A DNA stretch of 43,249 bases from contig CAIQUZ010000078.1 in NCBI GenBank assembly GCA_903875135.1, positions 1 through 43,249 on the forward strand. The letters are read 5' to 3'. The notes under the pieces are model-generated. The model was not told the origin of the DNA. It saw nothing but the letters and a program-made list of their open reading frames with translations, and did no database searches. Numbering within the stretch: position 1 is the stretch's first letter; the number at the start of each line of letters is the position of its first letter. Of this stretch, positions 33,891 through 41,974 are shown one piece after another. This stretch comes from an uncultured beta proteobacterium (lineage in GTDB: Bacteria; Pseudomonadota; Gammaproteobacteria; Burkholderiales; Burkholderiaceae). A program made the position numbers and the translations under genes.

Positions 33891-34646
33891 ATGCGCTCAA
33901 AAATTATTATTGCCAATTGGAAGTTAAATGGCAATTGGTCATTTAATGAAGAGTTTGCGAGCGCATTATCTAAAGGTTTAAAAGAGATTGATTTAAAAGA
34001 TCGGCAAATTGTTATCTGCCCACCAAATGTTTATTTGCAACAAATGAATGGGTTGCTGCTAGAGAAAAGTATTTTTTTAGGTGGTCAAGATCTTTCAGAT
34101 GAATTGTCTGGAGCATTTACTGGTGAAACATCTGGTGCCATGTTGAAAGATTTTGGTTGTCGATATGTTCTTGTTGGGCATTCAGAGCGGCGTGAGCGGC
34201 ACTTTGAGACCCTTGATGTAATTGTCAAAAAAGCTGTGAATGCTATTTCGGCAGGTATTACACCGGTTGTTTGTGTTGGTGAAACAAGTGAACAACGACA
34301 AAATGGAATGATGAAAGAAGTTTTGTCTGAGCAGATTCAGTCATTAGTCACTGGAATGGGTGATCAAATTGATGCGGTGGTATTAGCTTATGAGCCTGTT
34401 TGGGCTATTGGCACGGGAGAGACTGCCACTTTAGAACAGGCTCAAGAAGCGCATCAGTGGTTAAGAAGTGAGATTGAAAAAGTCAATCCTGCGATTGCAC
34501 AAAAATTACCTATTATTTATGGTGGAAGTGTAAAGGCTGGAAATGCAGCGGAGCTATTACAAGTCGCTGATATAGATGGATTGTTGGTAGGCGGGGCATC
34601 CTTGGTGCCTCATGAATTTTTATCAATCTGCTTAGCAGGTTTGTGA
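33891..34646 (+). CDS. tpiA: Triosephosphate isomerase
   Basis: Glycolytic TIM-barrel enzyme that interconverts dihydroxyacetone phosphate and glyceraldehyde 3-phosphate, 251 aa. Catalytic residues are present: Lys in ANWKLNGN, His in VLVGHSERR, Glu in YEPVWAIGTG, and the phosphate loop IYGGSVKAGNAAEL. The ATG at 33891 is preferred over the TTG two codons upstream; the Shine-Dalgarno is poor. It lies 14 bases after pnp and 21 before secG. Confidence 0.97.
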   Translation: MRSKIIIANWKLNGNWSFNEEFASALSKGLKEIDLKDRQIVICPPNVYLQQMNGLLLEKSIFLGGQDLSDELSGAFTGETSGAMLKDFGCRYVLVGHSERRERHFETLDVIVKKAVNAISAGITPVVCVGETSEQRQNGMMKEVLSEQIQSLVTGMGDQIDAVVLAYEPVWAIGTGETATLEQAQEAHQWLRSEIEKVNPAIAQKLPIIYGGSVKAGNAAELLQVADIDGLLVGGASLVPHEFLSICLAGL

Positions 34647-34667
34647 ACGTTGGAAAGGTAAAAAAAG

Positions 34668-35033
34668 ATGGAATGGTTAAAAACATTATTGATGGTTATT
34701 CAAATAATTTCGGCTATTGGAGTCATTGGACTTGTTTTAGTTCAGCAGGGTAAGGGCGCCGACATGGGTGCAGCTTTTGGTTCTGGGGCATCGGGAAGTA
34801 TTTTTGGAGCGACTGGATCCTCTAATTTTTTATCAAGAACCACGGGTATTTTTGCGACGGTTTTTTTCTTATCAACATTGTCCATTAGTTATGTTGGTAC
34901 TAAACATACTGAAGATGCTGGGGTTTTATCCAAGCCGACGAGTGTGACAGTTCCTGATCAAGGTTCAACTGCAGTTCCTAAGGATGCACCAAAAGTACCT
35001 GAGACACCAGTAGGGTCTACAGTTCCAAAATAA
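34668..35033 (+). CDS. secG: Protein-export membrane protein SecG
   Basis: Small subunit of the SecYEG translocon, 121 aa. Two transmembrane helices (about 5-24, LLMVIQIISAIGVIGLVLVQ, and 53-75, TTGIFATVFFLSTLSISYVG) flank the family loop QGKGADMGAAFGSGASGSIF. The C-terminal 45 residues are Pro/Val/Thr/Lys-rich and variable, as is common in betaproteobacterial SecG. It follows tpiA and precedes tRNA-Leu, a conserved order. Confidence 0.95.
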   Translation: MEWLKTLLMVIQIISAIGVIGLVLVQQGKGADMGAAFGSGASGSIFGATGSSNFLSRTTGIFATVFFLSTLSISYVGTKHTEDAGVLSKPTSVTVPDQGSTAVPKDAPKVPETPVGSTVPK

Positions 35034-35051
35034 GATTTTGTTGAAATTGTT

Positions 35052-35080
35052 TTGCCCTTCAGCTTTAAAAGGGCTAAAAT
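35052..35080 (+). promoter_or_regulatory. Candidate tRNA-Leu promoter
   Basis: TTGCCC and TAAAAT separated by 17 bases, with the -10 ending 20 bases before the mature tRNA 5' end. An inverted repeat GCCCTT / AAGGGC (35054-35059 and 35069-35074) lies in the spacer; with no T-run after it, it is not a secG terminator on the plus strand. Confidence 0.4.
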
Positions 35081-35099
35081 AACACCTTGTTTTAAAGAT

Positions 35100-35184
35100 G
35101 CCGTCGTGGTGGAATTGGTAGACACGCTATCTTGAGGGGGTAGTGGCTTAGGCTGTGCGAGTTCGAGTCTCGCCGACGGCACCA
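35100..35184 (+). tRNA. tRNA-Leu (anticodon GAG)
   Basis: Class II tRNA of 85 bases with CCA encoded. Acceptor arms GCCGTCG (35100-35106) and CGACGGC (35174-35180), discriminator A then CCA. The D-loop has the AATTGGTAGAC stretch, the anticodon stem CTATC / GGTAG encloses TTGAGGG, placing GAG at positions 34-36, which reads CUC and CUU. A long variable arm and the T-loop GTTCGAGTC complete the fold. It resembles the leuU type of other proteobacteria. Confidence 0.95.
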
Positions 35185-35210
35185 TCAAAAAAGTATGAAT
35201 GACTCAGAGG

Positions 35211-35256
35211 ATTTCGCACAGTTGATTGAATTGTGTCGAAAATTCGTTTTCTTTCG
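35211..35256 (+). terminator. Terminator-like hairpin after tRNA-Leu
   Basis: TTTCG-CACAGTT (35212-35223) pairs with AATTGTG-T-CGAAA (35229-35241): twelve pairs, one G-U, one bulged T, loop GATTG. A T-rich but interrupted stretch (GTTTTCTTTCGTTTTCG) follows. It probably ends the secG/tRNA-Leu transcripts. Confidence 0.55.
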
Positions 35257-35318
35257 TTTTCGTGCCCCAAAAGACAACATCATTTGCATGATTTAAAAAG
35301 GTGTTAGGCTATTCTAAG

Positions 35319-35360
35319 GATAGCCAAATGGCTTAACGAGATAGCCGAATGGCTTATCGA
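35319..35360 (+). repeat. Tandem 21-base palindromic repeat upstream of the TctC gene
   Basis: Two adjacent copies, GATAGCCAAATGGCTTAACGA (35319-35339, last base aside) and GATAGCCGAATGGCTTATCGA, differ at only two positions. Each contains AGCC-N4-GGCT dyad symmetry. A further arm GGCTAT (35307-35312) can pair with ATAGCC of copy one. The array ends 19 bases before the TctC start codon, where a regulator or an RNA structure could control expression. No regulator gene is adjacent. Confidence 0.75.
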
Positions 35361-35379
35361 TCAATCAGAAGGGTATTTA

Positions 35380-36378
35380 ATGAAATCAAGTCGCCAACGT
35401 TTTGTCAAGTTCGTACAAGTACTTTTGATGATGTACTCATCGCTATCCATTATCTCAGCTCATGCCGAAGATATTGGAAGTTTTCCTAGTAAGCCAATTC
35501 GACTGATAGTAGGATTTTCTGCGGGTGGGATCTCTGATGTTCTTGCGAGAGCCTTGGCGGCGAAGTTAGCCAACAACATTGGGCAGGGAGTGATTGTTGA
35601 AAACAAGCCTGGAGCGGGGACTACGATTGCAGCAGATTACGTTGCAAAATCTACGCCGGATGGCTATACCTTATTTCTTCAAGATATGACAACACATGCG
35701 ATCAATGTAGGCCTATACAAAAGCTTACCTTATGATGCTATTAAGGATTTTTCCCCGATTACATTAGTGGCGTCCACGCCGCTAATGTTGGTGATCAACC
35801 CTAATTTAAAGATCAATAACTTAAAAGAGTTTATGGTTTTCGCAAAATCAACATCGAAGACCTTGGCATACGCATCCTCTGGAAATGGCACGGTGCCGCA
35901 TTTAGCTGCAGAAACCTTTAATCACATGTTGGGCATTGATCCGGTTCATGTGCCTTTCAAAGGGAGTTCCCCAGCTACTCAAGCGGTTTTGGCAGGAGAT
36001 GTTGGATTTACTTTTTCTAGTATGCCTCCAGCTTTAAGTCTCGTTCAAAGTAAAAAACTGATTGCGCTTGGAGTTACCACTAAAAGTCGAGTGAGCGCCG
36101 TACCTGATGTACCAACCATTTCTGAAGCTGGTTTGCCTAGTTACGAATTTGTTTTATACAATGGAATCTTAGGCCCCAAGGGGATGTCGCCGGAGTTAGT
36201 CAAAAAAATCCATCAGATGTTTGTTGATGTTGTGAATAGTTCAGAAATGAAGCAAGTTTATGCATCGATTGGCGCAGACCCGATTACTGACACTCCTACG
36301 GAGTTTACGGCGCACATGAATCAGGAGGTTATTAAAATGGTTAAAGCTGTAAAAATTGCAGGCGCACATATAGATTGA
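35380..36378 (+). CDS. TctC/Bug-family periplasmic solute-binding protein
   Basis: Extracytoplasmic binding protein of 332 aa, tripartite tricarboxylate transporter receptor family, which is expanded in Burkholderiales. A signal peptide (residues about 8-29, ending AHA-ED) is followed by FPSKPIRLIVGFSAGGISDVLARALA, the hallmark N-terminus, then VENKPGAGTTIAADYVAKSTPDGYTL, DFSPITLVASTPLMLVINP, VPFKGSSPATQAVLAGDV and VPTISEAG. These receptors bind carboxylates, amides or aromatic acids; the ligand is not predictable. No TctA/TctB membrane genes are next to it, so it must use transporter subunits encoded elsewhere or act as a sensor. A deacetylase-fold gene follows, 5 bases after the stop, suggesting uptake and hydrolysis of the same compound. 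Confidence 0.92.
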   Translation: MKSSRQRFVKFVQVLLMMYSSLSIISAHAEDIGSFPSKPIRLIVGFSAGGISDVLARALAAKLANNIGQGVIVENKPGAGTTIAADYVAKSTPDGYTLFLQDMTTHAINVGLYKSLPYDAIKDFSPITLVASTPLMLVINPNLKINNLKEFMVFAKSTSKTLAYASSGNGTVPHLAAETFNHMLGIDPVHVPFKGSSPATQAVLAGDVGFTFSSMPPALSLVQSKKLIALGVTTKSRVSAVPDVPTISEAGLPSYEFVLYNGILGPKGMSPELVKKIHQMFVDVVNSSEMKQVYASIGADPITDTPTEFTAHMNQEVIKMVKAVKIAGAHID

Positions 36379-36383
36379 GATCA

Positions 36384-37292
36384 ATGATTAAATTACTACC
36401 AAAACATTCACGATATGATTACATTCCTCTTCCAGAGAGAAAAGATTACTCTTGGCCAGACGGGAAGCGCTTAGCTTTTGTGGTGACAACGAATGTAGAG
36501 TGTTTTGCTTTTGGGGCAGGACTTGGCCATGATCCAGCAAAGACTGGCGAGCCTCAAACCCACCGTAATTACTCATGGAGAGATTACGGAAACCGGATTG
36601 GTATTTGGCGATTTTTTGAGCTGTTTGATCAGTTGAAGATGCCTCTTGGGCATAACGTAAACAGCCTTTTGTACGATTACGCCCCTCAAATTATGGATGC
36701 TATTCGACAGCGCGGAGATGAGTTTGTAGCGCATGGTCGAACCAATGCGGAAAATTTGCGTGGCATGTGGGAAGCTGACGAAAAAAGAATTATTGATGAT
36801 ATTGTTCAGACTTTCGTGAAATATGAAGGGGTTGCGCCAATGGGTTGGATGGGGGCTGGGGCGTATGAGACTCCCCATACTCCTGACCTGCTGAAGGAAG
36901 CTGGGTTTAAATACTTGATGGATTGGCCGATGGATGATCAGCCCATTTGGATGAATACGCGAAGTGGGCCCATTTTGTCAATCCCATACCCGATTGAGCT
37001 CAATGATTCGCAAGTGGTCATTCATCGCAAACAAGATGGCAAAGATTTCTGTGACATGATTGTGGATCAATTTGACGAAATGATGGATCAGTGTCTAAGT
37101 CATCCATTGGTGATGAATGTCTCGATTCACCCCTATGTCTTTGGTCAACCTTTTCGGTTGAGGAATCTTCGGCTTGCCTTACGCCACTGTTTGGAGCACC
37201 CTGGGGCTGAGGAATTGCTTTGGAAGGCAAGACCTATGGATGTTGCTAATTACTGCCTTAGCCTGCCTCCAGGCATTATTCCCGGTAGTTAA
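36384..37292 (+). CDS. PuuE-like polysaccharide-deacetylase-fold hydrolase
   Basis: NodB-fold hydrolase of 302 aa from the ATG at 36384. It aligns by eye with PuuE-type allantoinases: SWPDGKRLAFVVTTNVECF at the first strand, RDYGNRIGIWRFFELFD (compare YGSRxGxWR in PuuE), VAHGRTNAENL and MGWMGAGAYETPHTPDLLKE. Of the CE4 metal set, the first His (H117) is kept but HxxxH reads HGRTN and the first-strand Asp is absent (NVEC), so it is not a standard metal-dependent chitooligosaccharide deacetylase. Hydrolysis of a cyclic amide, ureide or related C-N bond is more likely. An in-frame TTG at 36375 is less convincing. It is probably cotranscribed with the TctC gene. The 131 bases to nuoA have no terminator I can see. 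Confidence 0.83.
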   Translation: MIKLLPKHSRYDYIPLPERKDYSWPDGKRLAFVVTTNVECFAFGAGLGHDPAKTGEPQTHRNYSWRDYGNRIGIWRFFELFDQLKMPLGHNVNSLLYDYAPQIMDAIRQRGDEFVAHGRTNAENLRGMWEADEKRIIDDIVQTFVKYEGVAPMGWMGAGAYETPHTPDLLKEAGFKYLMDWPMDDQPIWMNTRSGPILSIPYPIELNDSQVVIHRKQDGKDFCDMIVDQFDEMMDQCLSHPLVMNVSIHPYVFGQPFRLRNLRLALRHCLEHPGAEELLWKARPMDVANYCLSLPPGIIPGS

Positions 37293-37342
37293 TTAAGAAT
37301 AGAGTACTTAGTAGTAAAGTGGTTTTATCAAGTTTTCTAGTT

Positions 37343-37372
37343 TTAATTCTGTCATCAAATATGCTCTACAAT
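37343..37372 (+). promoter_or_regulatory. Tentative nuo operon promoter
   Basis: TACAAT (37367-37372) with a poor TTAATT 18 bases upstream, about 50 bases before nuoA, in an AT-rich 131-base gap. Only the -10 is reasonable; transcription from further upstream is possible. Confidence 0.25.
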
Positions 37373-37423
37373 CATGTTTGTGAATATGTAATTTTAATGA
37401 CATAAATTATTACTGGAATTAAA

Positions 37424-37783
37424 TTGAATCTTGGTAACTATCTCCCAGTTTTTTTATTTATATTAGTCGGCATTGGCGTCGGACTTGTCCCAATGGCTCT
37501 TGGCAAGATTCTCGGCCCATCGAATCCCGATCTTGAAAAAATTTCTCCTTATGAATGTGGTTTTGATGCATTTGAAGATGCACGAATGAAATTTGACGTG
37601 CGCTATTACCTGGTAGCGATTTTATTTATCCTCTTTGATCTTGAGACAGCATTTTTATTCCCTTGGGGAGTTGCTTTAAAAGAGATTGGATTCGCAGGTT
37701 ACATGTCGATGATTGTTTTTCTTTTGGAATTTGTAGTCGGTTTTGTTTATATTTGGAAAAAGGGTGCCCTCGACTGGGAATAG
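37424..37783 (+). CDS. nuoA: NADH-quinone oxidoreductase subunit A
   Basis: Membrane subunit of complex I, 119 aa. Three transmembrane helices (about 7-27, 62-82, 88-110) surround the conserved [20 protein letters not shown] loop, which holds the quinone-channel cysteine region, followed by [25 protein letters not shown]. The start is the TTG at 37424: the family N-terminus is MNLxNYxPVLLF and no ATG is available in frame nearby; TGGA lies 8 bases before it. It is the first gene of nuoABCDEFG. Confidence 0.96.
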   Translation: MNLGNYLPVFLFILVGIGVGLVPMALGKILGPSNPDLEKISPYECGFDAFEDARMKFDVRYYLVAILFILFDLETAFLFPWGVALKEIGFAGYMSMIVFLLEFVVGFVYIWKKGALDWE

Positions 37784-37805
37784 TTAAGGGCTATAAAAAA
37801 AGTAT

Positions 37806-38288
37806 ATGGCGCTAGAAGGTTTATTAAAGGAAGGTTTTGTCACAATGTCAGCAGATAAGCTGATTAATTGGACAAGAACTGGATCATTATGGCCAATGAC
37901 ATTTGGCTTGGCCTGTTGTGCTGTCGAAATGATGCACGCAGGTGCTGCAAGATATGATTTAGACCGTTTTGGAGTAGTATTTCGACCATCTCCACGTCAA
38001 TCCGATTTAATGATTGTTGCAGGTACTCTTTGTAATAAGATGGCTCCTGCTTTGCGTAAAGTCTATGATCAGATGCCAGAACCCCGTTGGGTATTATCGA
38101 TGGGTTCCTGTGCAAATGGTGGTGGTTACTATCATTATTCCTACTCTGTTGTTAGGGGGTGTGATCGGATTGTTCCAGTCGATGTGTATGTTCCTGGATG
38201 CCCCCCCACTGCAGAAGCGCTGATGTATGGAATTATTCAGTTGCAAGCAAAGATTAGACGTACTTCGACCATCGCTAGAAAAGAATAG
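37806..38288 (+). CDS. nuoB: NADH-quinone oxidoreductase subunit B
   Basis: Peripheral arm subunit that carries the terminal [4Fe-4S] cluster N2 next to quinone. At 160 aa it has the adjacent cysteines in [20 protein letters not shown], the third in [20 protein letters not shown] and the fourth in [16 protein letters not shown], all four N2 ligands. The start ATG at 37806 is 22 bases after nuoA. Confidence 0.97.
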   Translation: MALEGLLKEGFVTMSADKLINWTRTGSLWPMTFGLACCAVEMMHAGAARYDLDRFGVVFRPSPRQSDLMIVAGTLCNKMAPALRKVYDQMPEPRWVLSMGSCANGGGYYHYSYSVVRGCDRIVPVDVYVPGCPPTAEALMYGIIQLQAKIRRTSTIARKE

Positions 38289-38297
38289 ACATTGCAT

Positions 38298-38888
38298 ATG
38301 GACGAATATTTAATTCAACTGCAACAGGCCCTAGAAAAGTCTTTTGGTAAATTCGCCAAAATTGAGGCAGCATTGAATGAGCTTACTTTAACGATTCCAG
38401 CAGAGCATTATCTAGAAACAGCTAAGACGCTCCGTGATGATCAGGTATTTGCTTTTGAGCAATTAATTGATTTGTGTGGTGTGGATTTCCAAAGCTATGG
38501 GGATATGCAGTGGACTGGGTTGAGATTTGCGGTGGTTTCTCATCTTCTTTCGGTGAGTAAAAATTGGCGTTTACGTTTAAAAGTTTTTGTCCCCAATGAA
38601 GATTTTCCGGTGATACAGAGTTTATTAGGTGTTTGGAGTTCCGCAAATTGGTATGAGCGTGAAGCATTTGATTTATTTGGGATCATTTTTGAAGGTCATG
38701 ATGACCTTCGCCGTATCTTGACAGATTATGGATTTATTGGTCATCCATTCAGAAAAGACTTCCCCGTCTCGGGTCAAGTAGAGATGCGTTATGACGCCGA
38801 ACAAAAGCGTGTAATTTATCAGCCAGTCACTATTGAGCCACGTGAAGTTACGCCGCGTATTATTCGTGAAACAAGTTACGGAGCTTGA
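38298..38888 (+). CDS. nuoC: NADH-quinone oxidoreductase subunit C
   Basis: Peripheral arm subunit of the 30-kDa family, 196 aa. The signature [31 protein letters not shown] is present (seen here as [12 protein letters not shown] and [12 protein letters not shown]), followed by [11 protein letters not shown]. It is a separate gene, not fused to nuoD as in E. coli. The ATG at 38298 is chosen over the TTG two codons earlier. Its TGA is one base before the nuoD ATG. Confidence 0.95.
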   Translation: MDEYLIQLQQALEKSFGKFAKIEAALNELTLTIPAEHYLETAKTLRDDQVFAFEQLIDLCGVDFQSYGDMQWTGLRFAVVSHLLSVSKNWRLRLKVFVPNEDFPVIQSLLGVWSSANWYEREAFDLFGIIFEGHDDLRRILTDYGFIGHPFRKDFPVSGQVEMRYDAEQKRVIYQPVTIEPREVTPRIIRETSYGA

Positions 38889-38889
38889 A

Positions 38890-40143
38890 ATGGCAGAAAT
38901 TAAAAATTACACACTTAATTTTGGACCTCAGCATCCCGCAGCGCATGGAGTATTACGCCTTGTTTTAGAGTTGGATGGCGAAGTGATTCAACGTGCAGAT
39001 CCCCATATTGGTCTACTGCACCGAGCAACAGAAAAGCTAGCGGAAACTCGAACTTGGGTACAAAACGTTCCCTATATGGATCGTTTGGATTACGTGTCGA
39101 TGATGGCGAATGAGCATGCCTATGTAATGGCAATTGAGAAATTATTAGAAATTGACGTGCCGATTCGTGCTCAATATATACGTGTGATGTTTGACGAGAT
39201 TACTCGATTACTCAATCATTTATTGTGGATTGGTTGTCATGGGCTTGACGTTGGTGCCATGGCGGTTTTCTTGTATGCATTTAGAGAGCGTGAAGATTTA
39301 TTTGATATGTATGAAGCGGTTTCAGGGGCTAGGATGCACGCAGCCTATTATCGACCTGGTGGAGTTTATAGAGACTTGCCAGATCAAATGCCACAGTACA
39401 TCGCCAACAAAATTCGTGGTGAAAAAGCGATGAAGAAAATGAATGAGAATCGTACCGGTTCATTACTTGATTTTATCGAAGATTTTACGAATCGATTCCC
39501 TACTTATGTTGATGAATATGAAACCTTGTTAACGGATAATCGTATTTGGAAGCAGCGCTTGGTTGGGATTGGTGTGGTTACCCCAGAGCGAGCTTTGCAA
39601 TTAGGCTTCACTGGTGCAATGTTGCGTGGTTCGGGAATTGAATGGGACCTGCGTAAAAAGCAACCTTACGAAGTTTATGACCAATTAAATTTTGACATCC
39701 CTGTTGGAGTTAATGGCGATAGTTATGATCGTTATTTAGTTCGGGTTGAAGAGATGCGTCAATCGAATAACATAATTAAACAATGTATTTCATGGCTTAA
39801 AGCCAATCCTGGTTCAGTGATCAGTGATAACCATAAAGTAGCAGTGCCGAGTCGTGTTGATATGAAGTCCAATATGGAAGAATTGATACATCACTTCAAA
39901 TTATTTACTGAGGGACTGCATGTGCCTGCAGGTCAAGCCTATGCAGCAGTTGAGCATCCCAAAGGAGAGTTTGGTATTTATGCTATTTCAGACGGCGCCA
40001 ATAAGCCATATCGTTTAAAAATTCGAGCACCTGGTTTTCCACATTTAGCAGCGTTAGATGAAATGGCTAAAGGCCATATGATTGCTGACGCAGTCACTAT
40101 TATTGGAACTCAAGACATTGTGTTTGGTGAAATAGATCGTTAG
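38890..40143 (+). CDS. nuoD: NADH-quinone oxidoreductase subunit D
   Basis: The 49-kDa subunit, 417 aa, which forms the quinone pocket together with NuoB. Recognised by [20 protein letters not shown] at the N-terminus, [54 protein letters not shown], and the C-terminal [18 protein letters not shown] and [14 protein letters not shown]. The ATG at 38890 fits the family start; the longer frame runs back into nuoC and is not credible. One base separates it from the nuoC stop. Confidence 0.97.
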   Translation: MAEIKNYTLNFGPQHPAAHGVLRLVLELDGEVIQRADPHIGLLHRATEKLAETRTWVQNVPYMDRLDYVSMMANEHAYVMAIEKLLEIDVPIRAQYIRVMFDEITRLLNHLLWIGCHGLDVGAMAVFLYAFREREDLFDMYEAVSGARMHAAYYRPGGVYRDLPDQMPQYIANKIRGEKAMKKMNENRTGSLLDFIEDFTNRFPTYVDEYETLLTDNRIWKQRLVGIGVVTPERALQLGFTGAMLRGSGIEWDLRKKQPYEVYDQLNFDIPVGVNGDSYDRYLVRVEEMRQSNNIIKQCISWLKANPGSVISDNHKVAVPSRVDMKSNMEELIHHFKLFTEGLHVPAGQAYAAVEHPKGEFGIYAISDGANKPYRLKIRAPGFPHLAALDEMAKGHMIADAVTIIGTQDIVFGEIDR

Positions 40144-40152
40144 GAAAAGTAG

Positions 40153-40647
40153 ATGCTGTCTGAAAACTCTCTCAAAGAAATTGCACGTAACGTTGCGAAA
40201 TATCCGGCCGATCAAAAGCAATCTGCTGTGATGGCCGCATTAACTGTTGCACAAGATGAGTATGGTTGGCTGTCTTCAGAAGCGATTGCTGAAGTAGCTC
40301 AGATTTTAGAAATGCCGCCGATATGGGTGCAAGAAGTAGCCACTTTTTATAATATGTACAACGTTGCCCCTGCTGGAATATTTAAATTAGCCATCTGTAC
40401 GAATTTACCGTGTGAGCTTTCTGGTGGTAAACGTGCTGCACAATACCTTAAGCAAAAGCTGGGAATTGATTTTGGTCAAACAACCCCATGTGGAACATTT
40501 ACTTTAGTTGAAGGTGAGTGCATGGGAGCTTGTGGCGACGCTCCTGTAGCTTTAGTAAATAATAAAAGAATGTGTAGCTGGATGAGTAACGATAAATTAG
40601 ATGCGTTGTTGGAAGAGTTGCAAACCAGTGTGAAAGTGACAGGGTAG
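40153..40647 (+). CDS. nuoE: NADH-quinone oxidoreductase subunit E
   Basis: The 24-kDa subunit with a thioredoxin-like [2Fe-2S] domain (cluster N1a), 164 aa. The helical N-terminus (residues 1-75, ending [13 protein letters not shown]) is followed by the cluster cysteines C82 and C87 (ICTNLPC) and C123 and C127 (GECMGACG). It starts 9 bases after nuoD and ends 5 bases before nuoF. Confidence 0.96.
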   Translation: MLSENSLKEIARNVAKYPADQKQSAVMAALTVAQDEYGWLSSEAIAEVAQILEMPPIWVQEVATFYNMYNVAPAGIFKLAICTNLPCELSGGKRAAQYLKQKLGIDFGQTTPCGTFTLVEGECMGACGDAPVALVNNKRMCSWMSNDKLDALLEELQTSVKVTG

Positions 40648-40652
40648 ATAAG

Positions 40653-41948
40653 ATGACTTCTTTGCATGACTTACATATCAACCCATTAATTTTGGCCAAT
40701 TTAAATGGCACTAACTGGCATCTCAATGATTATGTTGCTAGAGGTGGTTATGCATCTCTGAGGAAAATACTGGAAGAGAAGATTCCCCAAGATCAGGTGA
40801 TTGCAACAGTTAAAGCCTCTGGCCTTCGTGGTCGTGGTGGTGCAGGATTTCCGACTGGCTTAAAGTGGAGTTTCATGCCCCGCCAATTACCGGGTGATAA
40901 GTATTTGGTTTGTAATTCTGATGAGGGTGAGCCGGGGACATTTAAAGACCGAGACATTCTACGATATAACCCACATGCACTGATTGAGGGAATGACAATT
41001 GCTGCTTATGCGATGGGTATTCCTGTGGGATATAACTATATTCATGGAGAGATTTGGCGTGAGTATGAAATATTTGAGCAGGCGCTTGATGAAGCCAGAG
41101 CTGCTGGTTATTTAGGGGGTAATATTCTTGGCTCGAATTTTTCATTTCAGTTACATGCTCATCATGGTTACGGTGCATACATTTGTGGAGAAGAGACAGC
41201 TTTATTAGAGTCATTAGAGGGCAAAAAGGGGCAACCGCGTTTTAAGCCACCATTTCCAGCGAGTTTTGGTTTGTATGGTAAGCCGACAACAATTAATAAT
41301 ACCGAGACGTTTGCTGCTGTTCCATTTATTTTTTCGATTGGCGCTGACACGTATGCCAAATTAGGTAAGCCAAATAATGGAGGTACAAAAATATTCTCTA
41401 TTTCTGGTGATGTCGTTCGTCCTGGTAATTATGAAATTCCCTTGGGAACACCATTTCACAAACTATTGGAATTAGCTGGTGGGATGCGTGATGGTAAAAA
41501 GATTAAAGCAGTGATCCCAGGTGGATCTTCAGCCCCCGTCATCCCTGGTGAGATGATGTTAGCAACGGATATGGACTATGACAGCATTGCTAAAGCTGGC
41601 TCCATGCTGGGTTCTGGGGCGGTTATTGTGATGGATGAAACCCGTTGCATGGTGAAGTCGCTACTCAGACTTTCGTATTTTTATCATGAGGAGTCTTGTG
41701 GTCAATGTACGCCTTGCCGTGAGGGAACGGGTTGGTTATGGCGCATGGTAAACAGGATTGAACACGGCGAGGGTCGTCCAGAAGACTTGGATCTCTTAAA
41801 TGATGTTGCCGGCAATATTATGGGTCGTACAATTTGCGCACTTGGTGATGCAGCTGCAATGCCAGTCCGTGGCATGTTAAAGCATTACATGAGTGAATTT
41901 ATTTATCACGTTGAGAATAAGCGTTGCTTAGTTCCGCAGTACGTTTAA
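40653..41948 (+). CDS. nuoF: NADH-quinone oxidoreductase subunit F
   Basis: The 51-kDa subunit that oxidises NADH, 431 aa. The nucleotide part has [17 protein letters not shown], followed by the FMN segment [15 protein letters not shown] and [17 protein letters not shown]. The [4Fe-4S] N3 ligands are in [15 protein letters not shown], and a further Cys near RTICALGD completes the set. Length and order match the family fully. Confidence 0.97.
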   Translation: MTSLHDLHINPLILANLNGTNWHLNDYVARGGYASLRKILEEKIPQDQVIATVKASGLRGRGGAGFPTGLKWSFMPRQLPGDKYLVCNSDEGEPGTFKDRDILRYNPHALIEGMTIAAYAMGIPVGYNYIHGEIWREYEIFEQALDEARAAGYLGGNILGSNFSFQLHAHHGYGAYICGEETALLESLEGKKGQPRFKPPFPASFGLYGKPTTINNTETFAAVPFIFSIGADTYAKLGKPNNGGTKIFSISGDVVRPGNYEIPLGTPFHKLLELAGGMRDGKKIKAVIPGGSSAPVIPGEMMLATDMDYDSIAKAGSMLGSGAVIVMDETRCMVKSLLRLSYFYHEESCGQCTPCREGTGWLWRMVNRIEHGEGRPEDLDLLNDVAGNIMGRTICALGDAAAMPVRGMLKHYMSEFIYHVENKRCLVPQYV

Positions 41949-41974
41949 AGTTAACGATTAGGGTGAGTTAAAGA

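Noticed and set aside
35054..35074. Terminator after secG
   Set aside because: GCCCTT/AAGGGC is followed by TAAAATAACA and not by a T-run; the segment is better read as part of the tRNA promoter region.
35162..35184. Attachment-site duplication of the tRNA-Leu 3' end
   Set aside because: No second copy of the T-arm/acceptor sequence is visible between 37293 and 37423, and no integrase gene is present.
36384..37292. Chitooligosaccharide or peptidoglycan deacetylase
   Set aside because: The CE4 metal-binding Asp and second His are absent and there is no signal peptide; PuuE-type features fit better.
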